DNA from: Micrococcales bacterium
Lineage (GTDB): Bacteria > Actinomycetota > Actinomycetes > Actinomycetales > Microbacteriaceae
Length of the DNA stretch: 64,000 nucleotides
Direction: 5' to 3'
Assembly (NCBI GenBank): GCA_947454255.1
Contig: CANGIU010000006.1
Coordinates: 1-64,000, forward strand
Position numbers and translations under genes: made by a program
The notes under the pieces: generated by a model
Database searches by the model: none
Seen by the model: only the letters and a program-made list of their open reading frames with translations
Told to the model about the DNA's origin: nothing
Shown: positions 12,955-22,715 of the stretch, piece by piece
How the letters are laid out: each line of letters opens with the position of its first letter
Numbering within the stretch: position 1 is the stretch's first letter

Positions 12955-13080
12955 TAGTAATAACTCTTTCTTGATTTGCAATCGGTTTCTTGTTTGAGGT
13001 TGATTGCTTTATGCACGACCCTCTCGTGCGCTAACCGCAAGTTTTGCGGGCTTTGGTACCAGACTCTTAAAGATAAGGTC

Positions 13081-14019
13081 TTACTTTCGGTACGTGATAA
13101 CAGTAGCACCTTTGAAATCAACCGCCAACATTAACGGCTGCCAGAGTGGAAACTTTTCGGCTGCCAGCTTGGCTGCGGCTAGTCTTTGTGCGGGGTCTGA
13201 GGCTAAAACCAGAACCGAGGGGCCAGCTCCAGATACCACCGCAGCATGGCCAGCCTGGCGTAATGCTGTTATTACCGCATCAGTTTCAGGCATGGCTGCA
13301 GCCCTATAACTCTGATGCAATCTGTCTTCAGTGGCGGCTAGCAAGAGCTCTGGGCTCTGAGTGAGAGCCGCAATAAGAAGGGCTGACCTTGAGACATTGA
13401 ACACCGCATCATCATGTGGGACAGATTGTGGTTGCAATGATCTTGCTAACTCAGTAGACATCTTGTTCTTTGGAACAAGAACTAAAGGTGAGACCCCGCG
13501 GTGCACAAACAACTTCTTATGCTTCGGACCGTTTTCATCCTGCCAAGCGATAGTTAGCCCTCCAAAAAGAGCAGGAGCTACGTTATCTGGATGACCTTCA
13601 AGTTCTGTCGCCATTTCTAGAAGATCTCCTGAACTCATTTCAACCAAACCATCAAGCAACCCTTTAGCGGCCATGATTCCGGCGACTACAGCAGCACCGG
13701 AAGAACCCATTCCCCTGCCGTGCGGAATGTAGTTGTGTGCTTTTAGTCGAAGACCTGGCATCGGTTGTCTGAAATGCGCAAAGGTAAACGCAATCGACTT
13801 CACTACTAAGTTGTCATCACCAGTTGGAACATCCCCTTGACCTTCACCGATAACCTCAACGATTGAATCATGGGCATCAACTGCTTCAACTTCTAATTCG
13901 TCATAGTAAGAAAGCGCCATTCCCAAGGTGTCAAAACCCGGACCTAGATTTGCAGAAGTAGCTGGAACCTTCACAACTACTTTTCTTCCAATTATGGAGT
14001 TGACTTCATCCAAACGCAT
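13081..14019 (-). CDS. thrB: Homoserine kinase
   Basis: VPATSANLGPGFDTLGMAL, GRGMGSSGAAVVAG GHMP kinase motif. Confidence 0.97.
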   Translation of the reverse strand: MRLDEVNSIIGRKVVVKVPATSANLGPGFDTLGMALSYYDELEVEAVDAHDSIVEVIGEGQGDVPTGDDNLVVKSIAFTFAHFRQPMPGLRLKAHNYIPHGRGMGSSGAAVVAGIMAAKGLLDGLVEMSSGDLLEMATELEGHPDNVAPALFGGLTIAWQDENGPKHKKLFVHRGVSPLVLVPKNKMSTELARSLQPQSVPHDDAVFNVSRSALLIAALTQSPELLLAATEDRLHQSYRAAAMPETDAVITALRQAGHAAVVSGAGPSVLVLASDPAQRLAAAKLAAEKFPLWQPLMLAVDFKGATVITYRK

Positions 14020-15098
14020 TAGTTTTTCTCCAAGCCAAGAAGCTCTGCAACTTCAGCGGCATCTTTAGAACATGAAGTCGGACTAACTTCATTTCCGTTT
14101 TCGTCCTTTAGTGCCCAGCCAACATCTTTCAAACCATGACCGGTCACAGTAACAACAATTTTTGCTCCTGCTGGAACTTTTCCAAGCTTTGAGTTCTTGA
14201 ATAGCCCTGCTGCACCGGTAGCCGAAGATGGCTCGACGAACACACCAACTTCATTTGAAAGGAATCTGTGCATAGAGAGAATCTCGGCGTCAGAGACAGC
14301 ACCAAATTCTCCCTGACTGCATTCCTGAGCGCTGAGGGCAAGATCCCAAGAAGCTGGATTACCGATACGGATGGCAGTAGCAATTGTCTCTGGATTCTCA
14401 ATCGGGTGACCAGCAACAAAAGGTGCTGAACCTTCAGCCTGGAAGCCCCATAGTTTTGGAACTGCCTTGATGATGCCCTCATTGAATTCTTCAAGATAAC
14501 CCTTGAAGTATGCAGAGTAATTTCCAGCGTTACCAACTGGCATGACATGAAAATCAGGAGCAAAACCGAGGCTTTCAACCACTTCAAAACTTGCAGTCTT
14601 TTGGCCTTCAATACGGTCAGGGTTAACTGAGTTGACTAGATGAACTGCATAGTTTTCACTCAGGTCTCTGGCCAGGACTAAGCAGTCATCAAAGTTACCC
14701 TTCACCTGCAAGATAGAAGCCTTATGAGCAATAGCCTGTGCCAACTTACCCAGAGTGATTTTGCCTTCAGGAATTAGCACTACTGATTTGATGCCAGCTG
14801 CAGCAGCATATGCCGCCGCACTAGCTGAGGTATTTCCTGTTGAGGCACAGATAACTGCTTTCGCTCCATGTGCAACAGCTTTAGTAACAGCCATGGTCAT
14901 TCCACGGTCTTTGAACGAACCAGTTGGGTTCATACCTTCAACCTTTAACCAAACTTCCTCAGCACCAACCAGCTTGGCTAAGGCAGGAGCATGAACAAGT
15001 GGAGTGCCACCTTCACCCAAAGTGATGATTTTGGTGCCAGGTGCTATGTCGAGGCGGTCAAAATATTCGGTTATTACACCGCGCCATTGGTTTGCCAT
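14019..15098 (-). CDS. thrC: Threonine synthase
   Basis: NPTGSFKDRGM PLP-lysine motif; order hom-thrC-thrB. Confidence 0.97.
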   Translation of the reverse strand: MANQWRGVITEYFDRLDIAPGTKIITLGEGGTPLVHAPALAKLVGAEEVWLKVEGMNPTGSFKDRGMTMAVTKAVAHGAKAVICASTGNTSASAAAYAAAAGIKSVVLIPEGKITLGKLAQAIAHKASILQVKGNFDDCLVLARDLSENYAVHLVNSVNPDRIEGQKTASFEVVESLGFAPDFHVMPVGNAGNYSAYFKGYLEEFNEGIIKAVPKLWGFQAEGSAPFVAGHPIENPETIATAIRIGNPASWDLALSAQECSQGEFGAVSDAEILSMHRFLSNEVGVFVEPSSATGAAGLFKNSKLGKVPAGAKIVVTVTGHGLKDVGWALKDENGNEVSPTSCSKDAAEVAELLGLEKN

Positions 15099-15100
15099 CG

Positions 15101-16417
15101 TTACTCTCCCTCGACTCGGATAACTGAAGTGATTCGCTCCACCGATTCACTACTTGAAAGCTCTGCGACTACGGCAGCCAAATCTTTATCGCTAGCCTGA
15201 TGTGTCCCGATTTCCAACCAGGCCACTGTCTCAGCTTCGATCATTTTTGCTGACTGTTCGACTGTTTCAATGGAAACATTGTGCTTTGCGAAAACATTTG
15301 CGATTTGAGCTAGAACACCAGGTTGGTCGGAGACCTCTAAAGTGATCTGGTATCTAGTCTTCACTCGAGAAATAGAAAGCACTTCTAGATCAGCGTGAAC
15401 TGAATCGGCAAGGCCTGGCCCACCAGCAACATGCCTCTTTGCCGCAGACACTAGGTCTCCCATTACTGCAGAAGCAGTTTGAATTCCACCAGCACCAGCA
15501 CCATAGAACATTAGTGACCCAGCAGCTTCAGCTTCAACAAAGACAGCGTTGAATGAGCCTCTGACAGATGCCAAAGGATGTTCAAGTGGAACCATGGCTG
15601 GGTAAACGCGAACAGATATACCCGCTTCTCCGCCAAGTTCATCAGCTGGAATAGCTTCACAAATTGCGAGTAGCTTTATCACATAGCCGTCACGCTTAGC
15701 TGCGGCCATCTGCTCACGAGTAATTTTTGTAATACCCTCGCGGTAAACCTTCTCCAGGGGAACCTCTGTGTGAAATGCAAGTGAGGCCAAAATTGCTGCC
15801 TTCTGAGCCGCGTCATAACCTTCAACATCAAGGGCTGGATCTGCTTCCAGATAACCAAGGTTTGTAGCTTCTGCCATAGCCTGCTCAAGAGTCAAACCAG
15901 CCGAATCCATTCGATCGAGAATGAAGTTGGTTGAACCATTAACAATTCCCATGATGCGCTTAACTTTGTCGCCAGCAAGAGATTCACGAAGTGGCCTAAT
16001 TATCGGAATTGCTCCGGCAACTGCCGCTTCAAAGTAAAGCTGTGCTCCAACCTGTTCGGCTGCATCAAAAAGCTCAGTGCCGTGATTAGCAAGCAACGCT
16101 TTGTTAGCAGTAATAACATCACTTCCAGAATTCAGCGCCTGCAAAATAAGAGTCCTTGCAGGCTCGATTCCACCCATTACTTCAATTACGATGTCAGCAC
16201 CAAGAATCAAAGAGTCAGAGTCCGTGGTTAGTAACTCAGCCGGAATTTCGTAGTCTCGACTAGCTTTCTTGTCTCTAACGAACACTCCCGCCAATTCAAG
16301 TTCTGCTCCAACTCGAGCCGCAAGTTCAGCCTTATTTTCAAGGATCAGCTTTGCCACCTGAGAGCCGACAGAGCCAGCACCTAAAAGCGCTATACGTAAT
16401 GGACGATATTCAATCAT
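15101..16417 (-). CDS. hom: Homoserine dehydrogenase with C-terminal ACT domain
   Basis: ALLGAGSVGSQVAKL, YLEADPALDVEGYDAAQKAAILASLAF; ACT DQPGVLAQIANVFAKHNVSIE. Confidence 0.97.
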   Translation of the reverse strand: MIEYRPLRIALLGAGSVGSQVAKLILENKAELAARVGAELELAGVFVRDKKASRDYEIPAELLTTDSDSLILGADIVIEVMGGIEPARTLILQALNSGSDVITANKALLANHGTELFDAAEQVGAQLYFEAAVAGAIPIIRPLRESLAGDKVKRIMGIVNGSTNFILDRMDSAGLTLEQAMAEATNLGYLEADPALDVEGYDAAQKAAILASLAFHTEVPLEKVYREGITKITREQMAAAKRDGYVIKLLAICEAIPADELGGEAGISVRVYPAMVPLEHPLASVRGSFNAVFVEAEAAGSLMFYGAGAGGIQTASAVMGDLVSAAKRHVAGGPGLADSVHADLEVLSISRVKTRYQITLEVSDQPGVLAQIANVFAKHNVSIETVEQSAKMIEAETVAWLEIGTHQASDKDLAAVVAELSSSESVERITSVIRVEGE

Positions 16418-17820
16418 TAGGAAACCTTTGTCGCGGTTGAATTAAGTCTGGCATCTCTAGCCAGTAAATCAGTTTCTGTTTCTGCCCTTACCAAAAGAGT
16501 GGACAGGCCATTTTTAACTGCGACTACAGCAGGACGGGCAAGATAGTTATAGTTGCTAGCCAATGAGAAGCAATATGCCCCGGTAACCGCAACTGCCACT
16601 AAATCGTTTGGACTAATGTCCTCTGGCAAGAACGCATCTCTCACCACTATGTCCCCCGACTCACAGTGCTTACCAACAACTCTTGAAATAACAGGGACTG
16701 CATCTGATTCTCTCGAAGCCAGGGTCACGGAGTAATCTGCTTCATAGAGGGCAGGTCTGGCGTTATCGCTCATACCGCCATCGATGCTGACATATTTTCT
16801 AGTTGCTGTTTCTTCAACTGTGACGTCTTTAGTTGTGCCAACGTTATAAAGGGTTATTCCTGCAGGACCAACGACGTATCTACCTGGCTCAAATGCCAAA
16901 GCAGGAAGTTCAATTCCATATTTTTTGCACTCTTGCTCAACAGTTTCTGTAATAGCAAAGGCAATTTCTTCGATCTGCATTGGCTTATCAAGTTCGGTAT
17001 AGGCAACACCAAAACCACCACCAAGGTTGAGCTCTGGAACTGGACCTAGTTTTAGCAATTCTGCATGCAGCGCAACTAAACGCTTGGCCGCTTCAACGAA
17101 ACCCTCAACAGCGAAAATCTGTGAACCAATATGTGAGTGCAGACCTAGGAACTGCAGATGCTTGTGTGAGCGTATATTGGCAACCACCTGAGGAACATCC
17201 GCCATAGCGATACCAAACTTCTGGTCTTCTCTAGCAGTAGCTAGATACTCGTGTGTATGTGCATGGACTCCAGTGTTAACTCTTAGTCTTACCGGTTGAA
17301 TTCTGTCTTGAGCGCCAGCAGCCGAAGCGATGCGCTCAACTTCAATCTCGCTATCAATAACAATGACACCAACACCGGCAGCCACAGCTCTTCCAATTTC
17401 GCTATGTGACTTGTTGTTTCCATGCAAACCAATTCGTGCCGGTGAAATTCCACCAGCTAGAGCAACTGCAAGTTCTCCACCGGAAGAAACATCTAGATAG
17501 AGACCCAACTCATCAACCCAACGAACTATCTCTGAGCAAAGAAGTGCCTTGCCAGCGTAGTAAAGCTTGGCAGTAGTGCCATACCTTGTTGACGCAGCAG
17601 AGAACGCCTCTCGGATTCGTTTGGCTCTTTCGAAGAAGTCTGTTTGATCTAAAACATAAAGTGGGGTTCCATACTCACCCGCAAGATCTCCAACCGACAC
17701 TCCACCGATAGAAAGTTGCCCTTCGCTCTCGCGTTTAGCAGTTGCTGGCCAAATACCCTTGGTTAATTCATTTATGTCTGTTGGCTTAGTCAACCAACTA
17801 GGTGCAAGCATTTCCCCCAC
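16417..17820 (-). CDS. lysA: Diaminopimelate decarboxylase
   Basis: YYAGKALLC PLP site, LGLHSHIGSQ, CESGDIV. Confidence 0.97.
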   Translation of the reverse strand: MGEMLAPSWLTKPTDINELTKGIWPATAKRESEGQLSIGGVSVGDLAGEYGTPLYVLDQTDFFERAKRIREAFSAASTRYGTTAKLYYAGKALLCSEIVRWVDELGLYLDVSSGGELAVALAGGISPARIGLHGNNKSHSEIGRAVAAGVGVIVIDSEIEVERIASAAGAQDRIQPVRLRVNTGVHAHTHEYLATAREDQKFGIAMADVPQVVANIRSHKHLQFLGLHSHIGSQIFAVEGFVEAAKRLVALHAELLKLGPVPELNLGGGFGVAYTELDKPMQIEEIAFAITETVEQECKKYGIELPALAFEPGRYVVGPAGITLYNVGTTKDVTVEETATRKYVSIDGGMSDNARPALYEADYSVTLASRESDAVPVISRVVGKHCESGDIVVRDAFLPEDISPNDLVAVAVTGAYCFSLASNYNYLARPAVVAVKNGLSTLLVRAETETDLLARDARLNSTATKVS

Positions 17821-17822
17821 GA

Positions 17823-19478
17823 TTACATCCGCTCCGGCGCAGATACGCCTAAAACTCTAAGACCATTAGCCAGAACTACAGAGGCAGCATTGTTCAACCA
17901 CAATCTAGTTCTATGCACTGACTCAACCGGTTGTTCAGACAGCGGAGTCACACGACAGTTGTCATACCATCGGTGATAAGCACCAGCGACTTCTTCTAGG
18001 TATCTCGCTACTAGATGAGGTGCTCGTTCAACTGCGGAATGAGCCATTACCTTAGGTAACTGAGCTAACTTTCCTAGTAGTTCTGATTCACTGGCGTGAG
18101 TCAGTAGCGCAGGATCAAACTCACTGTCATCAACTCCGAGAGAAACTGCATTATTAGACACTTGCTTAGTTCTGGCGTGGGCATACTGAACATAGAAAAC
18201 CGGGTTGTCATTTGTCTTCTTAGACAGTTGATCAAGATCAATGTCCAACATTGAATTGATTGAAGATCTAGTTAGTGCATATCGAGCCGCATCAACACCA
18301 ACAACTTCGACAAGATCTTCCATGGTCACAACAGTCCCAGCACGCTTAGACATTCGAACTGGTTCACCATCTTTGACAAGGTTTACCAGCTGGCCAATAA
18401 GAATCTCTAGATTGACTCCTGGCTCATCACCAAACGCAGCACACATCGCCATCATTCTCTGAACGTATCCGTGGTGATCAGCTCCGAGCATATAGATTGC
18501 TCTATCGAAACCACGTTCACGTTTGTCTAAGTAATAGGCAAGATCTCCTGCAATGTATGCAGCCTCACCATCGCTCTTAATCACTACGCGATCTCTGTCA
18601 TCACCGAATGTAGTCGAGCGCAACCAAATAGCCCCGTCTAGTTCATAGATGTGACCCAAAGTTCTTAGTCTTTCAATTGCTTTTTGAACTGCGCCTGATT
18701 CATAAAGGGAGTTTTCGTGGAAGAACACGTCGAAGTGAACTCCAAAGTCTTCTAATGACTTTCTAATCTCCGCAAACATAAGGTCAACACCAGCAGCTCG
18801 GAATGTTTCAATTGCTTCTTCATCCGGCAAAGTTGCAGCATCTGGGTGTTGCACTAACACTTCACTGGCAATCTGATTGATGTATTCACCCGCATAACCA
18901 TCTTCTGGAGCTGCTTCATTTCTCGAAGCCGCAACTAGAGATCTTGCAAATCGATCTATCTGCGCTCCATGGTCATTGAAGTAATACTCTCTGGTAACCG
19001 TTGCACCTTGAGCTTCAAATATTCGAGCAAGTGAATCTCCAACTGCAGCCCAACGAGTTCCACCAATGTGAATAGGCCCGGTTGGATTAGCCGAAACGAA
19101 TTCAAGGTTCATCTTGAGGCCCAATAGATCTGAACCAGTTCCAAAGGCATTACCCGCCAATACAATCTGTTTGGCAAGTTCTCCGGCGGCAGCGGCACTT
19201 AGTGTGATGTTGATAAAACCAGGACCGGCAACATCAACTTTTTCAACACCAGGCTCTTTACCCAGTTCTGCTGCTAACAAAGTCGCAAATTCGCGAGGAT
19301 TACCCGCAAGTTTTACTCCCCATTGCATAGCAATATTGGTTGCCCAATCACCGTGGTCTCTGTTTTTGGGTCTTTCAACGGTGACGTCGGCAGGTAATTC
19401 GCCTGCAACCAGCGACCCACTTGCCTGCAATGAGGCAAGTATGCGCAAGATGCTTGCGGCAATGTCAGCAGGGGTCAC
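17823..19478 (-). CDS. argS: Arginyl-tRNA synthetase
   Basis: [20 protein letters not shown] (HIGH-like); ORF opens upstream at 19637 but the homologous start is GTG 19478 ([18 protein letters not shown]). Confidence 0.95.
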   Translation of the reverse strand: MTPADIAASILRILASLQASGSLVAGELPADVTVERPKNRDHGDWATNIAMQWGVKLAGNPREFATLLAAELGKEPGVEKVDVAGPGFINITLSAAAAGELAKQIVLAGNAFGTGSDLLGLKMNLEFVSANPTGPIHIGGTRWAAVGDSLARIFEAQGATVTREYYFNDHGAQIDRFARSLVAASRNEAAPEDGYAGEYINQIASEVLVQHPDAATLPDEEAIETFRAAGVDLMFAEIRKSLEDFGVHFDVFFHENSLYESGAVQKAIERLRTLGHIYELDGAIWLRSTTFGDDRDRVVIKSDGEAAYIAGDLAYYLDKRERGFDRAIYMLGADHHGYVQRMMAMCAAFGDEPGVNLEILIGQLVNLVKDGEPVRMSKRAGTVVTMEDLVEVVGVDAARYALTRSSINSMLDIDLDQLSKKTNDNPVFYVQYAHARTKQVSNNAVSLGVDDSEFDPALLTHASESELLGKLAQLPKVMAHSAVERAPHLVARYLEEVAGAYHRWYDNCRVTPLSEQPVESVHRTRLWLNNAASVVLANGLRVLGVSAPERM

Positions 19479-19629
19479 TTGAATACCTTTTATTTTGAGT
19501 GAAATATCTGTGATAAGCAGGCAACAGCGCCCGCACCAGTAATGCTCTAAGTCTAGCGAAGAGCCTATAGAAGGCTGAAATGTCCCCGAAGTCTCAGATA
19601 TAGCGCTGGTAGTCTGGGTATATCTTTGA

Positions 19630-19701
19630 GCCCCCATAGCTCAGGGGATAGAGCACCGCCCTCCGGAGGCGGGGGCGCAGGTTCGATTCCTGCTGGGGGC
19701 G
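19630..19701 (+). tRNA. tRNA-Arg (anticodon CCG)
   Basis: GCCCCCA/TGGGGGC acceptor, anticodon loop CTCCGGA, GCAGG-TTCGATT-CCTGC T arm; no encoded CCA. Confidence 0.95.
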
Positions 19702-19702
19702 C

Positions 19703-20344
19703 GTGAATATAAACGAAATACTGCACCCTGAAGCACTCCTCCAATCCCTAGGCTCTTGGGCCTTAGTCATAGCAGCCCTAATTGTTATTGCAGAAACGGG
19801 TCTACTCCTGGGCTTTTTCCTGCCTGGTGACTCTCTGCTTTTCACGGTAGGCCTTTTGATTGGAAGTGGCACCATAGCTTCACCAATCTGGGTTGCCTGC
19901 TTGGTTATTGCACTTGCAGCAGTAATTGGTGATCAGATTGGATACTTCATTGGACTAAAAGCTGGTCCTGCTGTGTTCAAGCGGCCAGATTCCAAGCTTT
20001 TCAGCCACAAGAACGTTGAACGCACTCAAGCATTCTTTGCAAAGTATGGGTCTAAGGCAGTTATCTTTGCTCACTTCGTTCCAATAATGCGCACATTCAT
20101 TCCCGTTGCCGCCGGAGTTGGACAGATGAAATATCCGTACTATCTAAGAAACAACGTGATTGGTGCGTTCACATGGGGGTTGACAGTTCCCCTGATTGGT
20201 TTCTTCTTAGGCGGAAATGAATTCATCAAAGCAAACGTGATATTGATTACTTTGGTGTTAGTAGTTCTATCTTTTATCCCAGTGATTATTGAGATTTTGA
20301 AATCACGAGCTAAAGACTATTCAAGTAATCAAGCAAAGAAGTAA
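19703..20344 (+). CDS. DedA family membrane protein
   Basis: LGFFLPGDSLLFTVGLL, GDQIGYFIGLKAG, FGKY-like FAKYGSKAVIFAHFVPIMRTFIPVAAG. GTG start; no other ATG/GTG/TTG early in frame. Confidence 0.93.
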   Translation: MNINEILHPEALLQSLGSWALVIAALIVIAETGLLLGFFLPGDSLLFTVGLLIGSGTIASPIWVACLVIALAAVIGDQIGYFIGLKAGPAVFKRPDSKLFSHKNVERTQAFFAKYGSKAVIFAHFVPIMRTFIPVAAGVGQMKYPYYLRNNVIGAFTWGLTVPLIGFFLGGNEFIKANVILITLVLVVLSFIPVIIEILKSRAKDYSSNQAKK

Positions 20345-20879
20345 CAGCGCTTGCCCGGTGGCTTATCGAATTCTTTACCTCTGGCTCTAATTCAGCAGCT
20401 GTAAGTTCAAAACCTTCAGGAATAAATACTGGGTCATAACCATGACCGTTAGATCCTTTTTCTTCAAAAGCAATGCTGCCTGGCCAAGTTCCAGTGAAAC
20501 TAATTTCACTGTCATCTGTAACTAGGGCGATAGTACAAACAAATGTTGCGGCTCGATGTTCAACTGCAATATCTTTTAATTGGGCTAGGAGCAGTCTGCG
20601 ATTTGCAACGTTGTCCTTTGACCCTGACCAAATTGCTGTAAAAATTCCAGGTGATCCACCGAGTATCTCAACTGCTAAGCCAGAATCATCTGCAATTGAT
20701 GGTAACCCCGTGTGTTTGAAAGCTGCTCTAGCTTTGATTAGAGCATTCTCAACAAAACTGGTGCCATCCTCAACAGGCTCTGGCCCGTCATAACCTTCCA
20801 AATCAAATCCATGCGGTTCAAGGATTGCTCTTAGCTCGGCAACCTTACCCTGATTATGAGTCGCGAGAACTAACTTCAT
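20310..20879 (-). CDS. rdgB: XTP/dITP diphosphatase (RdgB/HAM1)
   Basis: [25 protein letters not shown]. Confidence 0.95.
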   Translation of the reverse strand: MKLVLATHNQGKVAELRAILEPHGFDLEGYDGPEPVEDGTSFVENALIKARAAFKHTGLPSIADDSGLAVEILGGSPGIFTAIWSGSKDNVANRRLLLAQLKDIAVEHRAATFVCTIALVTDDSEISFTGTWPGSIAFEEKGSNGHGYDPVFIPEGFELTAAELEPEVKNSISHRASAVTSLLDYLNSL

Positions 20880-21601
20880 GAATTCAATGAATCACTCTGA
20901 TAACGAGTTAGCTCAGCTGTTCCAAGAAGAGCCAGATCTAGTAGTTTGTTGAGTTCCTCTCTGTCAAAGGCTGCACCTTCTGCAGTTCCCTGAACTTCAA
21001 CAAATTTTCCCGAACCAGTAACCACCACGTTCATGTCTGTCTCTGCGCGAACATCTTCGGTGTATGCAAGATCAAGCATCGGTTCGCCATCGATGATGCC
21101 CACTGAGATAGCAGCTATCGAATCAACAATCACCTTATTCTTGGCAGGGATGTGACCCTTAGAAATTCCATAATTAATTGCGTCAACTAGCGCAACATAA
21201 GCCCCAGTAATAGCTGCAGTTCTAGTGCCACCGTCTGCCTGTAAAACGTCACAGTCAATAACAATGGTGTTCTCCCCCAGAGCCTTAAAATCAACAGCTG
21301 CTCTTAGAGCTCTACCAATCAATCTAGAAATTTCGTGAGTTCTTCCACCAACTTTGCCTTTGATTGACTCCCGGTCATTACGGTCATGCGTAGCCCTAGG
21401 CAACATTGCATACTCTGCAGTTACCCAACCCTCACCTTGACCAACCTTCCAGCGAGGAACTCCCGCTGTGAAAGATGCAGTGCAGAGAACCTTAGTTGAC
21501 CCAAAGGAAATCAGCGCAGACCCTTCTGCATGCTCACTCCAGTTACGCTCAATGGTTACTTTACGTAATTGGTTGGCTTCTCTGCCATCTACTCTGGTCA
21601 C
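20876..21601 (-). CDS. rph: Ribonuclease PH
   Basis: [40 protein letters not shown]. Confidence 0.97.
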   Translation of the reverse strand: MTRVDGREANQLRKVTIERNWSEHAEGSALISFGSTKVLCTASFTAGVPRWKVGQGEGWVTAEYAMLPRATHDRNDRESIKGKVGGRTHEISRLIGRALRAAVDFKALGENTIVIDCDVLQADGGTRTAAITGAYVALVDAINYGISKGHIPAKNKVIVDSIAAISVGIIDGEPMLDLAYTEDVRAETDMNVVVTGSGKFVEVQGTAEGAAFDREELNKLLDLALLGTAELTRYQSDSLNS

Positions 21602-21616
21602 TGGTTACCTTTTCTA

Positions 21617-22420
21617 TTAGTTGATCTGTTCAACGGTTTGGACTTCTGGGCCTAAGAACCTTTTCGCCAACTTGGCAAATGATGTTGCATCCCCAGTGGC
21701 TTGGAATCTAAGAGTTGGTGCATCCAGATCTCCTCTGAATAAACCATGCTCAGAAATAGTTCGATAAACATCTTTCGCTGTTTCCTCTGCTGAAGAAACA
21801 AGGGTGACGTCATCACCCATCACATATGAAAGCGCTCCGGTTAGTAAAGGATAGTGAGTGCAACCCAAGACCAAAGTGTCTACCCCTGCTTGCTTGATCG
21901 GTGAAAGGTAAGTTTCAGCAAGTGCGATTATCTCGCTACCGCTAGTGATTCCCCGTTCAACATAATCAACAAACTCAGGACAAGCCACAGTTTCTAACTG
22001 CAGAGAAACTGCTGCAGCAAATGCATCATCGTATGCTTTGGAATTTATTGTGGCAGTAGTTCCAATGACTCCGACTCGTCCGTTTCGGGTAGCGGCAACT
22101 GCTCGTCTGACTGCAGGCTGAATAACCTCAACCACAGGAATGCCTCTGCCTTCGGTGTATCGCTCTCTTGCATCTCTAAGAACAGCAGCCGAAGCAGTGT
22201 TACAAGCGATAACTAATACCTTGACACCCTCATCAACAAGTCGATCCATCACACTAAGAGCCAGCGTGCGAACTTCGTTAAGCGATTTTGGACCGTAAGG
22301 AGTATTAGCAGTATCGCCAAGGTAAATTATGGACTCGTTTGGTAGCTGGTCAATTATTGCCCTGGCTACAGTTAATCCACCGACTCCAGAGTCGAAGATC
22401 CCGATTGGCGAGTTATTCAC
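21617..22420 (-). CDS. murI: Glutamate racemase
   Basis: [41 protein letters not shown]. Confidence 0.97.
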   Translation of the reverse strand: MNNSPIGIFDSGVGGLTVARAIIDQLPNESIIYLGDTANTPYGPKSLNEVRTLALSVMDRLVDEGVKVLVIACNTASAAVLRDARERYTEGRGIPVVEVIQPAVRRAVAATRNGRVGVIGTTATINSKAYDDAFAAAVSLQLETVACPEFVDYVERGITSGSEIIALAETYLSPIKQAGVDTLVLGCTHYPLLTGALSYVMGDDVTLVSSAEETAKDVYRTISEHGLFRGDLDAPTLRFQATGDATSFAKLAKRFLGPEVQTVEQIN

Positions 22421-22444
22421 TGGATAAGTCTATTGGCGAGGGCC

Positions 22445-22705
22445 TTATTCCTGGCCTGAAGAGTCCCCCGACTCATTGCTCTTCATTCCCTCGTAAATAT
22501 CTTTACACTCTGGACACACAGGAAACTTCTCAGGATCTCGACTTGGCACCCAGACTTTGCCACAGAGTGCAACAACAGGAGTTCCCATTACAGCAGACTC
22601 AACTACTTTGTCCTTTTTGACATAGTGCGAGTAACGTTCATGATCACCTGGCTCAAGTGGGGCTAGCTGAGGGTCAATTATTGTAATTGGACTTTGTTGG
22701 CTCAT
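22445..22705 (-). CDS. DUF3039-family protein with CX(n)CPEC motif
   Basis: HYVKKDKVVESAVMGTPVVALCGKVWVPSRDPEKFPVCPECKDIYEGM; likely start ATG 22705 (MSQQSPITIID). Confidence 0.8.
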   Translation of the reverse strand: MSQQSPITIIDPQLAPLEPGDHERYSHYVKKDKVVESAVMGTPVVALCGKVWVPSRDPEKFPVCPECKDIYEGMKSNESGDSSGQE

Positions 22706-22715
22706 AGCTCTTTGA

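Noticed and set aside
13055-17900. Lysine/threonine riboswitch or T-box in the hom-thrC-thrB-lysA cluster
   Set aside because: Gene gaps are 0-5 nt within the cluster; there is no room for such leaders.
19630-19701. tRNA-Arg as an integration (att) site for a mobile element
   Set aside because: Flanking genes are conserved core genes; no integrase and no repeated tRNA 3' end seen downstream.
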